A DNA stretch of 64,000 nucleotides from an uncultured bacterium (GTDB lineage: Bacteria > Bacillota > Clostridia > Oscillospirales > Ruminococcaceae): positions 186,001-250,000 of the forward strand of contig CAJMSD010000002.1 in assembly GCA_905215965.1 (NCBI GenBank), read 5' to 3'. A model generated the notes under the pieces. The model was not told the origin of the DNA and ran no database searches. It was given only the letters and a program-made list of their open reading frames with translations. This document shows positions 16,501 to 23,491 of this stretch, piece by piece. The position numbers and the translations under genes are program-made. Each line of letters starts with the position of its first letter. Positions within the stretch are counted from its first letter, which is position 1.

Positions 16501-17211
16501 ACCACAAGCACGACTACTACACCCGAATCTACTCCAGAATCTACGACAACAACTACTACCACAATCACATCTACGACCACATCTACCACCACGACAACTA
16601 CAACTACAACCACAACAGTGTCCGATAAGATACAGATACAGCAGCCATACATAGGAAATCTTTACGTTGGAAATACGTTCAACCTGACCTACGTAACAAA
16701 TAATTATTCGGGCAATGTGATATGGGCAAGCGGTACTCCCGATGTCGTAAGCATTAATGCCAAGGGAGAAGTAACGGTTCTCAGCGAGGGCAATGCGCTT
16801 ATCTACGCTATTGACGACGGCGGAATAAGCTATAAGATCCAGTTTGTTACATTTACTATTGCAACAGCTCCCGAAACAAGCACTACTACTACTACTACCA
16901 CAACCGCCACTTCGACCACGACGACTACTACAAGCACTACTGCGACTACTACAACCGATATACCGATCAAGGTAACTTACGGAGACGTAAACGATGACGG
17001 AGCGATAGATGCTTCCGACGCGTCCGATGTCCTGAAAGAATACGCAATTCTGGCAACAGGCGGAAGCTCCTCGCTTACTGCCGAACAGAGATTGGCAGGC
17101 GACACAAACGGCGACGGCACGGTAGATGCTTCCGACGCTTCAAATATCCTTGCGTACTATGCATATATAGCTACGGGAGGAGATAAGAAGCTTATGGATT
17201 TCCTTAAATAA
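13525..17211 (+). CDS. Secreted BspA-type leucine-rich-repeat protein with Big-like domains, Thr-rich linkers and dockerin
   Basis: 1228 residues; ATG 13525 follows GAGAGGAGCG. Signal peptide about 1-29. Two leucine-rich regions of the BspA/LRR_5 type (about 60-500 and 712-900) show repeated IPDTVTEIS, LTEINVSPDN and YSSIDGVLYNKD units. Between them is an Ig-like Big_2 domain (about 615-710, ending GNVTALSEGVAEITIY). A threonine-rich linker at about 905-1030 carries (T)n, PESTPES and STTTT blocks. A second Big_2-type domain (1035-1110), a short Thr linker and a dockerin at 1151-1220 (GDVNDDGAIDASDASDVL and DTNGDGTVDASDASNIL) complete it. The dockerin should anchor it to a scaffoldin; the repeats probably bind a polysaccharide, protein or host surface. 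No catalytic domain was seen. Confidence 0.9.
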   Translation: MYFKKFVSAVTSVLISLTTLTCGTSVNAEAYDASSVKHSVETTSEEGSYSSSGDCGRNIDYLVLDNVLTISGEGDMYNYHSDLNKKILGERDDITKIIIEDGVKSIPSYAFYGMSALEEVVIGNDVATIGVNAFENCSKLDKLTVGSSLESFDNIPVDSITELTFAENSNFTTIDGIIYNSDVTELVYMGKELSNKSSLTIPDTITEIADDALKYGTNFTSIYIGAGITDISEIPYKGSSLTEINVSPDNSEYSSIDGVLYNKDATELIKYPGSKTADKLIIPDTVTEISTSFSYTSSNSFKSIYIGAGLTSISNVPYGQYSAPNLEEITVSPDNTMYSSIDGILCNKDVTKLLQYPGSMTSDSLVIPDTVTEISSSFSSKSLNSITSLHIGKNYTNSLQFSSMPLEKITVSSGNTRYSAEDNILYNSDKTKIIRVGARTADNFEVGENISDISSYAFNNCTIGNLTVYNKDCTLYYPGGKISAISGYSGSTAHKHAAENSIPFTALDADTAPLTVIPKSIYCSFNYSYSRSYSAYITANKDNITYELKGAEEYDGYLDISLDENGKLYIYSINYSYWNSYNCSFEIIVSDGTNTVTVPVNVTLYPPETTTSTATFEVPDFTVTASDTEVIVGDTIKIEPEITYDGYGYGSYTTEYDYNCYSPYAKVDDFGNVTALSEGVAEITIYCNLNSYSSYNYKTSSTTIKVYCIPEITSLEIGSFIDDISKISYDASYLKDVYVNENNPYYSSDGTAVYDHDKTQLIVFPLASDITEYRVPEGVDISSIPFNSSSLSKLILPDDCVLNTNTSLTGEIEVYSSAGKISADAFKGHSELHEVTIDEGITLIEDSAFANCVNMTKVVIPESVTGIRYTAFNYDTALEIWGYTGSYAETYAEMFGFPFHSIGFVETTTTTTTTTTTTTSTTTTTSTTTTPESTPESTTTTTTTTTTTPESTPESTTTTTTTSTTTTPESTTTTTTSTTTTSESTTTTTTTTTTSTTTTPESTPESTTTTTTTITSTTTSTTTTTTTTTTTVSDKIQIQQPYIGNLYVGNTFNLTYVTNNYSGNVIWASGTPDVVSINAKGEVTVLSEGNALIYAIDDGGISYKIQFVTFTIATAPETSTTTTTTTTATSTTTTTTSTTATTTTDIPIKVTYGDVNDDGAIDASDASDVLKEYAILATGGSSSLTAEQRLAGDTNGDGTVDASDASNILAYYAYIATGGDKKLMDFLK

Positions 17212-17225
17212 TTACCATTAATTAT

Positions 17226-17257
17226 AAAAAAACAGCCACGCCTTGTGGCTGTTTTTT
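17226..17257 (+). terminator. Intrinsic terminator
   Basis: AAAAAACAGCCAC pairs with GTGGCTGTTTTTT, 15 bases after the stop of the dockerin protein gene. Confidence 0.85.
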
Positions 17258-17314
17258 ATATGCTGTTATAATTTTTATGGCGTGATATATCAGATCAATT
17301 CGGCGCGCCTTTTC

Positions 17315-17458
17315 TCAACCGATACAGCGTTCTGTCATAACATAGCTTCTAAAGCCCGGCTTCATTTTAATGGCGTGTTCGAAGCAAACGGCAATACAGT
17401 CACCGCAGCCAATGCATTTTTCATCGTCGATTACTGCCTTGTATGTAGTGTTGTTCAT
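17315..17458 (-). pseudogene. Truncated two-cluster ferredoxin
   Basis: Minus-strand ATG at 17458 opens a 47-residue frame with a full first [4Fe-4S] motif, CIGCGDCIAVCFEHAI, then about 18 residues later ERCIG and an immediate stop. The ERCIG is the first part of the expected second CxxCxxC motif, so the gene has been cut in the middle of its second cluster. The 3' part is absent; a different sequence follows. It lies downstream of a flavin-oxidase-like fragment in the same direction, so the two were probably an operon. Confidence 0.7.
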
Positions 17459-17531
17459 CTATATTTCCCCAACTTTGAAAAAACGGGGCAGAGATTTTTT
17501 GCTCCGCACCCGCTTCTGTTTCTCTGTTCAA

Positions 17532-17745
17532 TTACAGGACTTTCTTGTTTTCCGCACCGGGCGTGGTTACAATTACCTTTTCAGGAGTAATTATCAACGC
17601 ACCCTTTGCAGTAGCGGCTCCATTGAACATCTTTTCAACCATTGCCTTAAATGTATCAACAACAGCGCCCTCACTTACATATTCTGCCGTTCCTTTGATC
17701 TGGTAACCTTCAAGGCTCTGTGCGTCATAAACAGAAATGGCAATC
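17532..17745 (-). pseudogene. 3' fragment of a pyridoxamine-5'-phosphate-oxidase-like flavoprotein
   Basis: About 70 residues on the minus strand, RIAISVYDAQSLEGYQIKG to LIITPEKVIVTTPG and KKVL, match the C-terminal half of small split-barrel FMN-binding proteins of the PNPOx-like family (full length about 125-130 residues). The reading upstream of about 17745 belongs to an HxlR regulator on the other strand, so the N-terminal half is gone. The remaining piece has no start codon or ribosome site. Function in the full family is flavin-dependent reduction in anaerobes; here it is dead. Confidence 0.7.
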
Positions 17746-18078
17746 CTACTGGAGATTTTCGGCGGCAAGTGGAATTCAAGAATTATTTGTGTACTTGCTG
17801 TGAAAAAGGTGCTGCGATACAGTGAACTCCGTAAGGAAATGGCAAATATCACAGACGCTGTATTAGCTTCGATGCTAAAAGATTTAATTGCCAATGAGAT
17901 CGTGGTTCGGAAGTCTTACGATGAAATTCCTCCGAGGGTAGAATATTCTCTTTCGGAAAAGGGAGAATCGGTCGTTCCAATCTTGCAAAGTATTTGCAAG
18001 TGGGCAGGAATTTTTAATAAAAACGATATCGAAAATACCATGTCGCACTGTCAAAAATGCGACTACGCTAATTTATAA
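17745..18078 (+). pseudogene. HxlR-family regulator, 5'-truncated
   Basis: About 110 residues from LLEIFGGKWNSRIICVL through LRYSELRKEMANITDAVLAS to PPRVEYSLSEKG and CKWAGIF. This is the winged-helix DNA-binding core of HxlR regulators, which often respond to reactive electrophiles or redox change. The usual N-terminus with its redox Cys about 10-15 residues before IGGKW is missing, replaced by antisense of the PNPOx-like fragment. An ATG at 17737 is in frame but has no ribosome site. In related genomes HxlR genes often face a flavoprotein gene, and here the two appear fused tail-out with the shared intergenic region and both starts deleted. Whether any product is made is unclear. Confidence 0.7.
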
Positions 18079-18097
18079 AACAAACTATTATGTAAAA

Positions 18098-18116
18098 GCC
18101 GTCTTCAGCAGACGGC
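18098..18116 (+). terminator. Stem-loop after the HxlR fragment
   Basis: GCCGTCT-TCAGC-AGACGGC, 20 bases after the stop. The rest of 18079-18242 holds no gene; the promoter of the next operon should be here but is not obvious. Confidence 0.55.
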
Positions 18117-18242
18117 CTGTGCTTTTAATGCTACGGTATCTCCATGTTACAATTTCATAATGCTCTATTGTGATAATGTCACGGAAAGCTACAGGAAAAC
18201 CTGATAGAATAACGTCATAAACCGGCGAAAGGAACACAATAT

Positions 18243-18911
18243 ATGGATTACATCATTACGTTTTTGGAGGGGATAATTTCCTTTATATCTCCATGTATGT
18301 TACCGATGCTGCCGATATATATTTCATATATCGCGGGGCAAAGCAACAGGGAAGATGACTGTAAAAATCCCAAAATGATATTCAAGGTCATTGCTTTTGT
18401 TTTAGGATTTACGGTTGTTTTCACTTTGCTTGGAGTTTTTTCGGGAACGCTTGGAAAGCTGCTTTCCGAATATCAAACAGCCGTAAATATAGTTTGCGGC
18501 GCTATTGTAATACTGTTCGGTCTTTCTTATTTGGAGGTTTTCCGCATTCCGTTTTTCAGGGGAATGAACAAAGGTTATAAAGTAACCGGAATTGCGTCAG
18601 CTTTTATATTCGGAGCAATTTATTCAATCAGTTTGACTCCATGTGTCGGCGCTTTTCTCGGATCTGCCTTGATGTTGGCGTCAAGCACAGGCGGCGCCTT
18701 AAAAGGAGCGACATTGCTGCTGACATATTCCTTGGGACTCGGCATTCCTTTTCTGTTTTCCGCAGTTCTGCTCGATAAGCTGTCGGGAGCCTTTACCTTT
18801 ATCAAAAAGCATTATAAGGTAATCAATTTAATAAGCGGTATTCTACTGATAATCGTCGGACTTACGATGGCATTTGGACTTCTACACTCGCTTTTGGCGA
18901 TTACTATGTGA
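18243..18911 (+). CDS. ccdA: CcdA-type transmembrane thiol-electron carrier
   Basis: 222 residues with six predicted membrane helices. The two inversion-related cysteine segments of the CcdA/DsbD-beta family are present: ISPCMLPMLPIYISYIAG near residue 17 and SLTPCVGAFLGSALMLAS near 138. These proteins take electrons from cytosolic thioredoxin and pass them across the membrane to outside thiol proteins. The next gene, 9 bases downstream, encodes a membrane-anchored thioredoxin-like protein, the expected partner. Start chosen at ATG 18243; the upstream GGCGAAAGGAAC is an acceptable ribosome site. It begins a tightly spaced redox operon running to at least 20539. Confidence 0.88.
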   Translation: MDYIITFLEGIISFISPCMLPMLPIYISYIAGQSNREDDCKNPKMIFKVIAFVLGFTVVFTLLGVFSGTLGKLLSEYQTAVNIVCGAIVILFGLSYLEVFRIPFFRGMNKGYKVTGIASAFIFGAIYSISLTPCVGAFLGSALMLASSTGGALKGATLLLTYSLGLGIPFLFSAVLLDKLSGAFTFIKKHYKVINLISGILLIIVGLTMAFGLLHSLLAITM

Positions 18912-18920
18912 GGTGAAAAG

Positions 18921-19499
18921 ATGAAAAACAAGGTATGGATCATAATTGCGGTCGTATTTGTTGCGATCATGATAATGGCGGCGGCGCTTTATCCGAAGCT
19001 TTCGGAAAAGTATTTTGCCAATGAAACCTCGGACAATTCTGCCGAGGAAAAGCCTAACAACACCCCGTCCGAGGCGGTGGTTCAGGCGGACGATTTCACC
19101 GTTTATGATTCGGAAATGAATGAAGTAAAGCTTTCGGATAACTTTGGCAAGCCGATCGTTATAAACTTCTGGGCTTCCTGGTGCAGTCCGTGTAAATCCG
19201 AGCTTCCGGCGTTTGATGCAATGTACGAAAAATACAACGATAAGGTTGTGTTTATGATGATAAATCTCACCGACGGATATAACGAAACGGTAAACGGCGT
19301 CAAAGAATTTGTATCCGATGGCGGCTACAGCTTCCCCGTATATTACGACATCAAATATGAAGCATCTAACATCTACGGAATTCGTTCAATTCCAGAAACC
19401 ATATTTATTAATGCCGACGGCTCACTTTATGAAACACGAATTGGCGCCATGAGTGAGAAGGTTTTGGAAAATTATATTAAGCAAATGATAGGAGAATAA
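18921..19499 (+). CDS. Membrane-anchored TlpA/ResA-like thioredoxin
   Basis: 192 residues. A signal-anchor helix (about 4-24) is followed by a linker rich in N, E and P, then a thioredoxin fold of the TlpA/ResA type: VINFWASWCSPCKSELPAF holds the CxxC active site (Cys about 93 and 96), and the cis-proline loop appears as IRSIPETIFI. It should reduce disulfides in exported proteins or hydroperoxides, using electrons delivered by CcdA encoded just upstream. ATG 18921 follows AGGTG. No cytochrome c genes are nearby, so a general outside thiol-reducing role is more likely than cytochrome maturation. Confidence 0.87.
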   Translation: MKNKVWIIIAVVFVAIMIMAAALYPKLSEKYFANETSDNSAEEKPNNTPSEAVVQADDFTVYDSEMNEVKLSDNFGKPIVINFWASWCSPCKSELPAFDAMYEKYNDKVVFMMINLTDGYNETVNGVKEFVSDGGYSFPVYYDIKYEASNIYGIRSIPETIFINADGSLYETRIGAMSEKVLENYIKQMIGE

Positions 19500-19501
19500 A
19501 A

Positions 19502-19699
19502 ATGAAAATCAGATTAAATCCCGATACGGAAATTGTCAATACCATAAAAGAAGGACTGAAAAAGACTGGCGGCTACTGCCCTTGCCGCAGAGAAAAAACG
19601 GATGATACCAAGTGTATGTGCAAGGAATTCAAGGATCAGATTGCCGATCCAAGCTTTGAAGGCTTTTGCCACTGTATGCTCTACTATAAGGAAAAGTAA
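19502..19699 (+). CDS. Ferredoxin-thioredoxin reductase catalytic (beta) subunit-like protein
   Basis: 65 residues, very short. It has three Cys-x-Cys pairs in the FTR order: GYCPCRREK, KCMCKEF and GFCHCMLYY. In the known enzyme these form the redox-active disulfide next to a [4Fe-4S] cluster, which lets one-electron ferredoxin reduce the two-electron thioredoxin. Full plant FTR-beta is about 115 residues; short versions occur in archaea and anaerobes. It starts 3 bases after the TlpA-like gene and is followed by a ferredoxin gene, so donor and enzyme are encoded together. No variable alpha subunit is evident. Cytosolic. Confidence 0.8.
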   Translation: MKIRLNPDTEIVNTIKEGLKKTGGYCPCRREKTDDTKCMCKEFKDQIADPSFEGFCHCMLYYKEK

Positions 19700-19748
19700 C
19701 ATCAGCATCAAATACCATAATAAAATATAATTAATCGGAGGAATGAGT

Positions 19749-19952
19749 ATGGCGTCTAAACGATATGCGTCCGTAAATAAGGCAAATTGTGTTGCCTGCG
19801 GCGCTTGCGAAAACATTTGCCCGTTAGGAGCAATAAGTGTACATAAAGGATGTTTTGCAAAGGTTTCGGAAGATAAATGTGTAGGCTGCGGAAAATGCGA
19901 AAAGGTTTGCCCGGCAAACAGTATTACAATGGAAAGCAGGGCGAATATATGA
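19749..19952 (+). CDS. 2[4Fe-4S] ferredoxin
   Basis: 67 residues. Two cluster motifs: CVACGACENICPLGAI and CVGCGKCEKVCPANSI. ATG 19749 is chosen over 19743 because GGAGG at 19737-19741 is 7 bases before it and only 1 base before the earlier codon. The stop overlaps the start of the next gene by 4 bases. Likely the electron donor to the FTR-like protein or acceptor for the membrane ferredoxin that follows. Confidence 0.9.
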   Translation: MASKRYASVNKANCVACGACENICPLGAISVHKGCFAKVSEDKCVGCGKCEKVCPANSITMESRANI

Positions 19953-20539
19953 AAGCAAAGAAAAAACATTGGTATAACTATTTATGGATATGGTCGATCG
20001 TATATTTCGCTCTGGGATTTTTCAATATTCTGTTTGCCTGGCTCGGTATGATTGATTTTCTGTTGCCACTCATACTCGCTGTATTCGGCGGTAACAAGTT
20101 TTTCTGCAATCATCTTTGCGGCAGAGGTCAGCTATATTGTAAGCTGGGCGGTGATCTTAAATGCTCCCGAAACAAGCCAACACCGAAATGGATGGCATCA
20201 AAATGGTTTCGGTATGGATTCCTGATATTTTTCCTTACTATGTTCGGGAATATGGTGTTTCAGACCTATCTTGTGGGAAGCGGTGCGAAAAATCTGCGTG
20301 AGGCGATCAAGCTGTTCTGGACATTCCGCGTACCGTGGGGATGGACATATTCAGAAAGCATATTCCCAGATTGGGTGGCACAGTTCAGCTTCGGATTTTA
20401 CAGCTTAATGCTCACATCGCTTTTGATCGGTTTTATTGTCATGATTTTCTTTAAGCCGAGAACATGGTGCGCTTTCTGCCCAATGGGAACAATGACGCAG
20501 ATAATCTGCAAATTAAGGAATAGAAAAAACAGTAAGTGA
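19949..20539 (+). CDS. Membrane 4Fe-4S protein (Fer4_5 / NapH-like)
   Basis: 196 residues, about four membrane helices (near 12-30, 32-48, 90-108 and 145-168). Two cysteine clusters lie in loops facing the same side: FFCNHLCGRGQLYCKL after helix 2 and WCAFCPMGTM near the end, the arrangement of NapH/CcoG-type electron-transfer membrane proteins. It starts in a 4-base ATGA overlap with the ferredoxin gene, so translation is coupled. It probably passes electrons between the quinone pool or membrane and the ferredoxin/thioredoxin system. Which direction is not visible. Confidence 0.78.
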   Translation: MKAKKKHWYNYLWIWSIVYFALGFFNILFAWLGMIDFLLPLILAVFGGNKFFCNHLCGRGQLYCKLGGDLKCSRNKPTPKWMASKWFRYGFLIFFLTMFGNMVFQTYLVGSGAKNLREAIKLFWTFRVPWGWTYSESIFPDWVAQFSFGFYSLMLTSLLIGFIVMIFFKPRTWCAFCPMGTMTQIICKLRNRKNSK

Positions 20540-20608
20540 CAACATCACAGAACTCTGATTTCAAATCAGGTATAATAAAAATACAATAAAACAAAGGAGG
20601 ACACGAAA

Positions 20609-20914
20609 ATGTCTGTAATTAAAATCAATAAAGAAAATTTCGCAAGCGAAGTTTTGAATTCTAATAAACCAGTTCTTCTCGATTTCTATGCCGATTGGTG
20701 CGGCCCCTGCCGTATGGTAGGTCCGATCGTATCTGAAATTGCAAATGAACGAAGCGATGTCAAAGTCGGCAAAATCAATGTTGACGAACAGCCGGAGCTT
20801 GCGGCACAGTTTCAGGTAATGAGCATTCCCATGCTTGCTGTCATCAAAAATGGAAAGCTCGAAAATCAGGTTGTAGGTTACAGACCGAAAGAGCAGATTG
20901 AAGCAATGCTGTAA
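20609..20914 (+). CDS. trxA: Thioredoxin
   Basis: 101 residues with the full thioredoxin pattern: PVLLDFYADWCGPCRMVGPI (CGPC active site), KINVDEQPELAAQF, and the cis-proline MSIPM. Start follows AAAGGAGGACACGAAA. A candidate -10 (TATAAT at 20573) after a small CTGATTTCAAATCAG palindrome suggests its own promoter. The position between the FTR-like gene and a CoA-disulfide-reductase-like flavoprotein makes it the natural link in this redox set. Confidence 0.93.
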   Translation: MSVIKINKENFASEVLNSNKPVLLDFYADWCGPCRMVGPIVSEIANERSDVKVGKINVDEQPELAAQFQVMSIPMLAVIKNGKLENQVVGYRPKEQIEAML

Positions 20915-20924
20915 GAGGAAAAAT

Positions 20925-21035
20925 ATGGGACTGTTTAATCTTTTCCGCACCGCCGACATCAACGTCGGTGTCGCGGAATACGAAACAAATGACGGCGCTG
21001 TGTTGCTGGATGTCAGAAAGGCGGTAAATAAATGA
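20925..21035 (+). pseudogene. 5' fragment of a rhodanese-like gene
   Basis: A 36-residue frame opening with MGLFNLFRTADIN and reaching GAVLLDVRK, which is the start of a single-domain rhodanese of about 100 residues. Right after LLDVR, where the family continues with a GHIPGS segment, the frame reads KAVNK and stops in the ATGA overlap with the next start. The sulfur-carrying Cys loop is lost. AAGAGG precedes the ATG. The downstream flavoprotein carries its own rhodanese domain, so the loss may be tolerated. Confidence 0.65.
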
Positions 21036-22723
21036 AGGTTGTTATTATAGGCGGTGTTGCAGGCGGAGCTACTGCGGCTGCAAGAATACGCAGGCTTGAT
21101 GAACAGGCAGAAATCGTTGTTTTTGAGCGTTCGGGATTCATTTCCTATGCCAATTGTGGTCTGCCGTACTATATCGGCGGCACCATTGAAGATGAAAGCG
21201 CTCTGACCTTGCAGACGCCCGAAAGCTTTTGGAAGCGTTTCAGAGTTAAGATGAATGTGCATCATGAGGTTACGGCAATCCACCCGGACAGCAAAACCGT
21301 TACCGTAAAAAATCTTGAAAACGGCAAAGTCTTTACCGAAAGTTATGACAAGCTCGTGCTTTCTCCCGGTGCAAAGCCGATAAAACCAAACTTTGAAGGT
21401 ATTGACAGTGACAAGATATTTACTCTCCGTACCGTTGAGGATACGTTTAAAGTCAAGAAATATACGGATGAGCATCATCCGAAATCGGCAGTTGTGGTCG
21501 GCGGAGGTTTCATTGGAATCGAGGTTGCGGAGAACTTAAGTGATCTCGGAATAGATGTAACGCTTGTCGAAGCCGCAGAGCAGCTTATGACTCCATTTGA
21601 CAGAGATATGGCATCGTTTATTCATGCCGAAATCCGCAAAAACGGTATCCATCTGATGCTTGATACTATGGTAGAAGGCTTTGCCGATAACGATTGCGGC
21701 ATTAATGTGAAGCTCAAAAACGCTCAGGCGCTTCATACCGATATGGTTGTAATGGCAATCGGCGTTGCTCCGGAAACCACACTTGCAAAAAATGCAGGAC
21801 TTGAGCTCGGCATAAAGGGCAGTATTGTTGTCAATGACAGAATGGAAACCTCTGTTCCCGATATTTATGCAGTTGGAGATGCGGTGCAGATCAAAAATTT
21901 TGTAACGGATATAGACACATTGATCTCCCTTGCCGGTCCCGCCAACAAACAGGGCAGAATTGCCGCCGACAACATTTGCGGCGGTGACAGTCGTTACACG
22001 GGCGGTCAGGGCAGCTCGGTAATCAAGATATTTGATATGACCGCCGCCTCTACCGGTATTAACGAAAAAACCGCAAAATCTCTCGGTATCGCTGTAGATA
22101 AGGTTATTCTTTCCCCCATGAGTCATGCCGGATATTATCCCGGCGGAAAGATAATGACAATGAAGGTTTTATTTGAAAAAGAAACATATCGTCTGCTCGG
22201 CGCACAAATTATCGGTTTTGACGGTGTGGATAAGCGTATTGACGTGCTGGCAACCGCTATCCGTGCCGGCATGAAGGCATACGAGCTTACAGAGCTTGAT
22301 CTTGCCTACGCACCGCCCTATTCCTCAGCGAAAGATCCCGTGAATATGGCAGGTTATATCATCGAAAATATGAAAAACGGTATTGTAAAGCAGTGGTATT
22401 ACGAGGAGGATGAAAGACTTCCCCGTGACGGAAGCGTTACGCTTCTCGATACACGCACACCAATGGAATACAGCATAGGTCATGCAGAAGGTTTTATTAA
22501 TATTCCGGTGGACGAGCTGCGTGAACGTATTGATGAGCTTGACAAAAGCAAGCCTGTCTATATCATGTGTCAAAGCGGACTTAGAAGCTATATCGCAAGC
22601 AGAATTCTAATGGGCAACGGTTTTGATGCCTATAACTTTGCAGGCGGCTTCCGATTCTATGATGCAGTTCATAATGATAAAGCGTTAAATAAAAAATCCA
22701 CTCCCTGCGGAATGGATGACTGA
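21032..22723 (+). CDS. CoA-disulfide-reductase-like flavoprotein with C-terminal rhodanese domain
   Basis: 563 residues. N-terminal FAD domain KVVIIGGVAGGATAAARIRR; active Cys in SYANCGLPYYIGG (about 44); NAD domain VVVGGGFIGIEVAENL; second FAD motif DIYAVGDAVQ. The dimerisation domain is followed by a rhodanese domain (about 465-560) with DTRTPMEYSIGHAEGFINIP and the active loop CQSGLRS. This layout is that of CoADR-RHD enzymes, which reduce CoA disulfide, persulfides or polysulfide with NAD(P)H. It fits the thiol and oxygen-defence island. Its ATG overlaps the stop of the rhodanese fragment; GAAAGGCGG is the possible ribosome site. Confidence 0.88.
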   Translation: MKVVIIGGVAGGATAAARIRRLDEQAEIVVFERSGFISYANCGLPYYIGGTIEDESALTLQTPESFWKRFRVKMNVHHEVTAIHPDSKTVTVKNLENGKVFTESYDKLVLSPGAKPIKPNFEGIDSDKIFTLRTVEDTFKVKKYTDEHHPKSAVVVGGGFIGIEVAENLSDLGIDVTLVEAAEQLMTPFDRDMASFIHAEIRKNGIHLMLDTMVEGFADNDCGINVKLKNAQALHTDMVVMAIGVAPETTLAKNAGLELGIKGSIVVNDRMETSVPDIYAVGDAVQIKNFVTDIDTLISLAGPANKQGRIAADNICGGDSRYTGGQGSSVIKIFDMTAASTGINEKTAKSLGIAVDKVILSPMSHAGYYPGGKIMTMKVLFEKETYRLLGAQIIGFDGVDKRIDVLATAIRAGMKAYELTELDLAYAPPYSSAKDPVNMAGYIIENMKNGIVKQWYYEEDERLPRDGSVTLLDTRTPMEYSIGHAEGFINIPVDELRERIDELDKSKPVYIMCQSGLRSYIASRILMGNGFDAYNFAGGFRFYDAVHNDKALNKKSTPCGMDD

Positions 22724-22767
22724 TATGCGGTGTCGGTAAAGACCAATTCAGCAAAGAATGAAAAACG

Positions 22768-22802
22768 AAGCGTTGAGAATTTTTTCAAAAACTCAACGCT
22801 TT
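22768..22802. terminator. Shared terminator between convergent genes
   Basis: AAGCGTTGAG pairs with CTCAACGCTT around a 14-base loop and is followed by TATTTT. It serves the flavoprotein gene and sits just beyond the stop of the minus-strand Crp/Fnr gene. Confidence 0.75.
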
Positions 22803-22805
22803 ATT

Positions 22806-23465
22806 TTATTTGTCTATTATATCTTCAAGCCCTTTTCTATCCTTAATTTCAATCGTTCCACGGGAAAGTGATATAAGTCCTTCGTTTACAAAATACTTTA
22901 GCATTCGTGTAACCACTTCACGAGGATTTCCTAAGTGATTGCCGATCGTTTCGTGAGTGATTTTAAGTGTATCGGAGTTTTCGATACTCATTTCATTCAA
23001 AAGAAAATCAGCAAGTCTTTTATCAAAGCTTTTCCACATTATCTGATCCATCAGCCACATTACATCTGAAAATCGGCTTGCCATAACTTCGTTAGTATAA
23101 TTGGCGAGCGGTGCAGAAACCTCCATAATACTCTTGTAAACCTCCGGCTGGATCACAAGGACTTCAGTATCTTTTTCTGCGGCAATTGTTATGTCAAACT
23201 GAATACTGTTCATAATACAAGAAGCAGAGAAAAGACAGATATCACGTTCAAAAAGACGGTACATTGTGATCTCTCTGCCATCATCGGAAATGGTAAAAGC
23301 ACGAAGCTGACCTGATATTACAAGGATAAGTCCTGTGCAATTCTGTGAACCATTATGTAGAATCTCACTCTTCTTAAAGTGACGGTTTACTGCTGAGTTT
23401 ATTAGTGCATCCTGCTGCAATTGATTCAATTTATTCCAAACAGGCAGATATGTTAGATAATTCAT
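22806..23465 (-). CDS. Crp/Fnr-family transcriptional regulator
   Basis: 219 residues from ATG 23465, chosen because AAGGAGG lies 8 bases upstream; a GTG at 23486 lies before that site. The N-terminal cyclic-nucleotide-binding-like beta barrel includes GLILVISGQLRAF and REITMYRLFERDICLF. The C-terminal helix-turn-helix is LKITHETIGNHLGNPREVVTRML. No FNR-type N-terminal cysteine set is present, though isolated Cys residues occur in the barrel (CLFSASC), so sensing may be through thiols, haem or another ligand. It faces the DUF134-NifX gene across a 42-bp palindrome that overlaps both promoters and probably binds this protein, giving autoregulation. Confidence 0.87.
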   Translation of the reverse strand: MNYLTYLPVWNKLNQLQQDALINSAVNRHFKKSEILHNGSQNCTGLILVISGQLRAFTISDDGREITMYRLFERDICLFSASCIMNSIQFDITIAAEKDTEVLVIQPEVYKSIMEVSAPLANYTNEVMASRFSDVMWLMDQIMWKSFDKRLADFLLNEMSIENSDTLKITHETIGNHLGNPREVVTRMLKYFVNEGLISLSRGTIEIKDRKGLEDIIDK

Positions 23466-23491
23466 AAACAAAACCTCCTTTTTCACATTTT

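Noticed and set aside
16194..16652. Long minus-strand open frame reading almost only valine and aspartate
   Set aside because: It is the antisense of the threonine-codon linker of the dockerin protein; composition is forced by ACN codons.
17243..17825. Plus-strand open frames of 115 and 151 codons
   Set aside because: They are antisense to the ferredoxin and PNPOx-like fragments, whose motifs are clear on the minus strand.
20561..21478. 305-codon minus-strand frame over thioredoxin and the CoADR-like gene
   Set aside because: Both plus-strand genes are well supported with active-site motifs; the antisense frame is Cys/Phe-rich and without a start signal.
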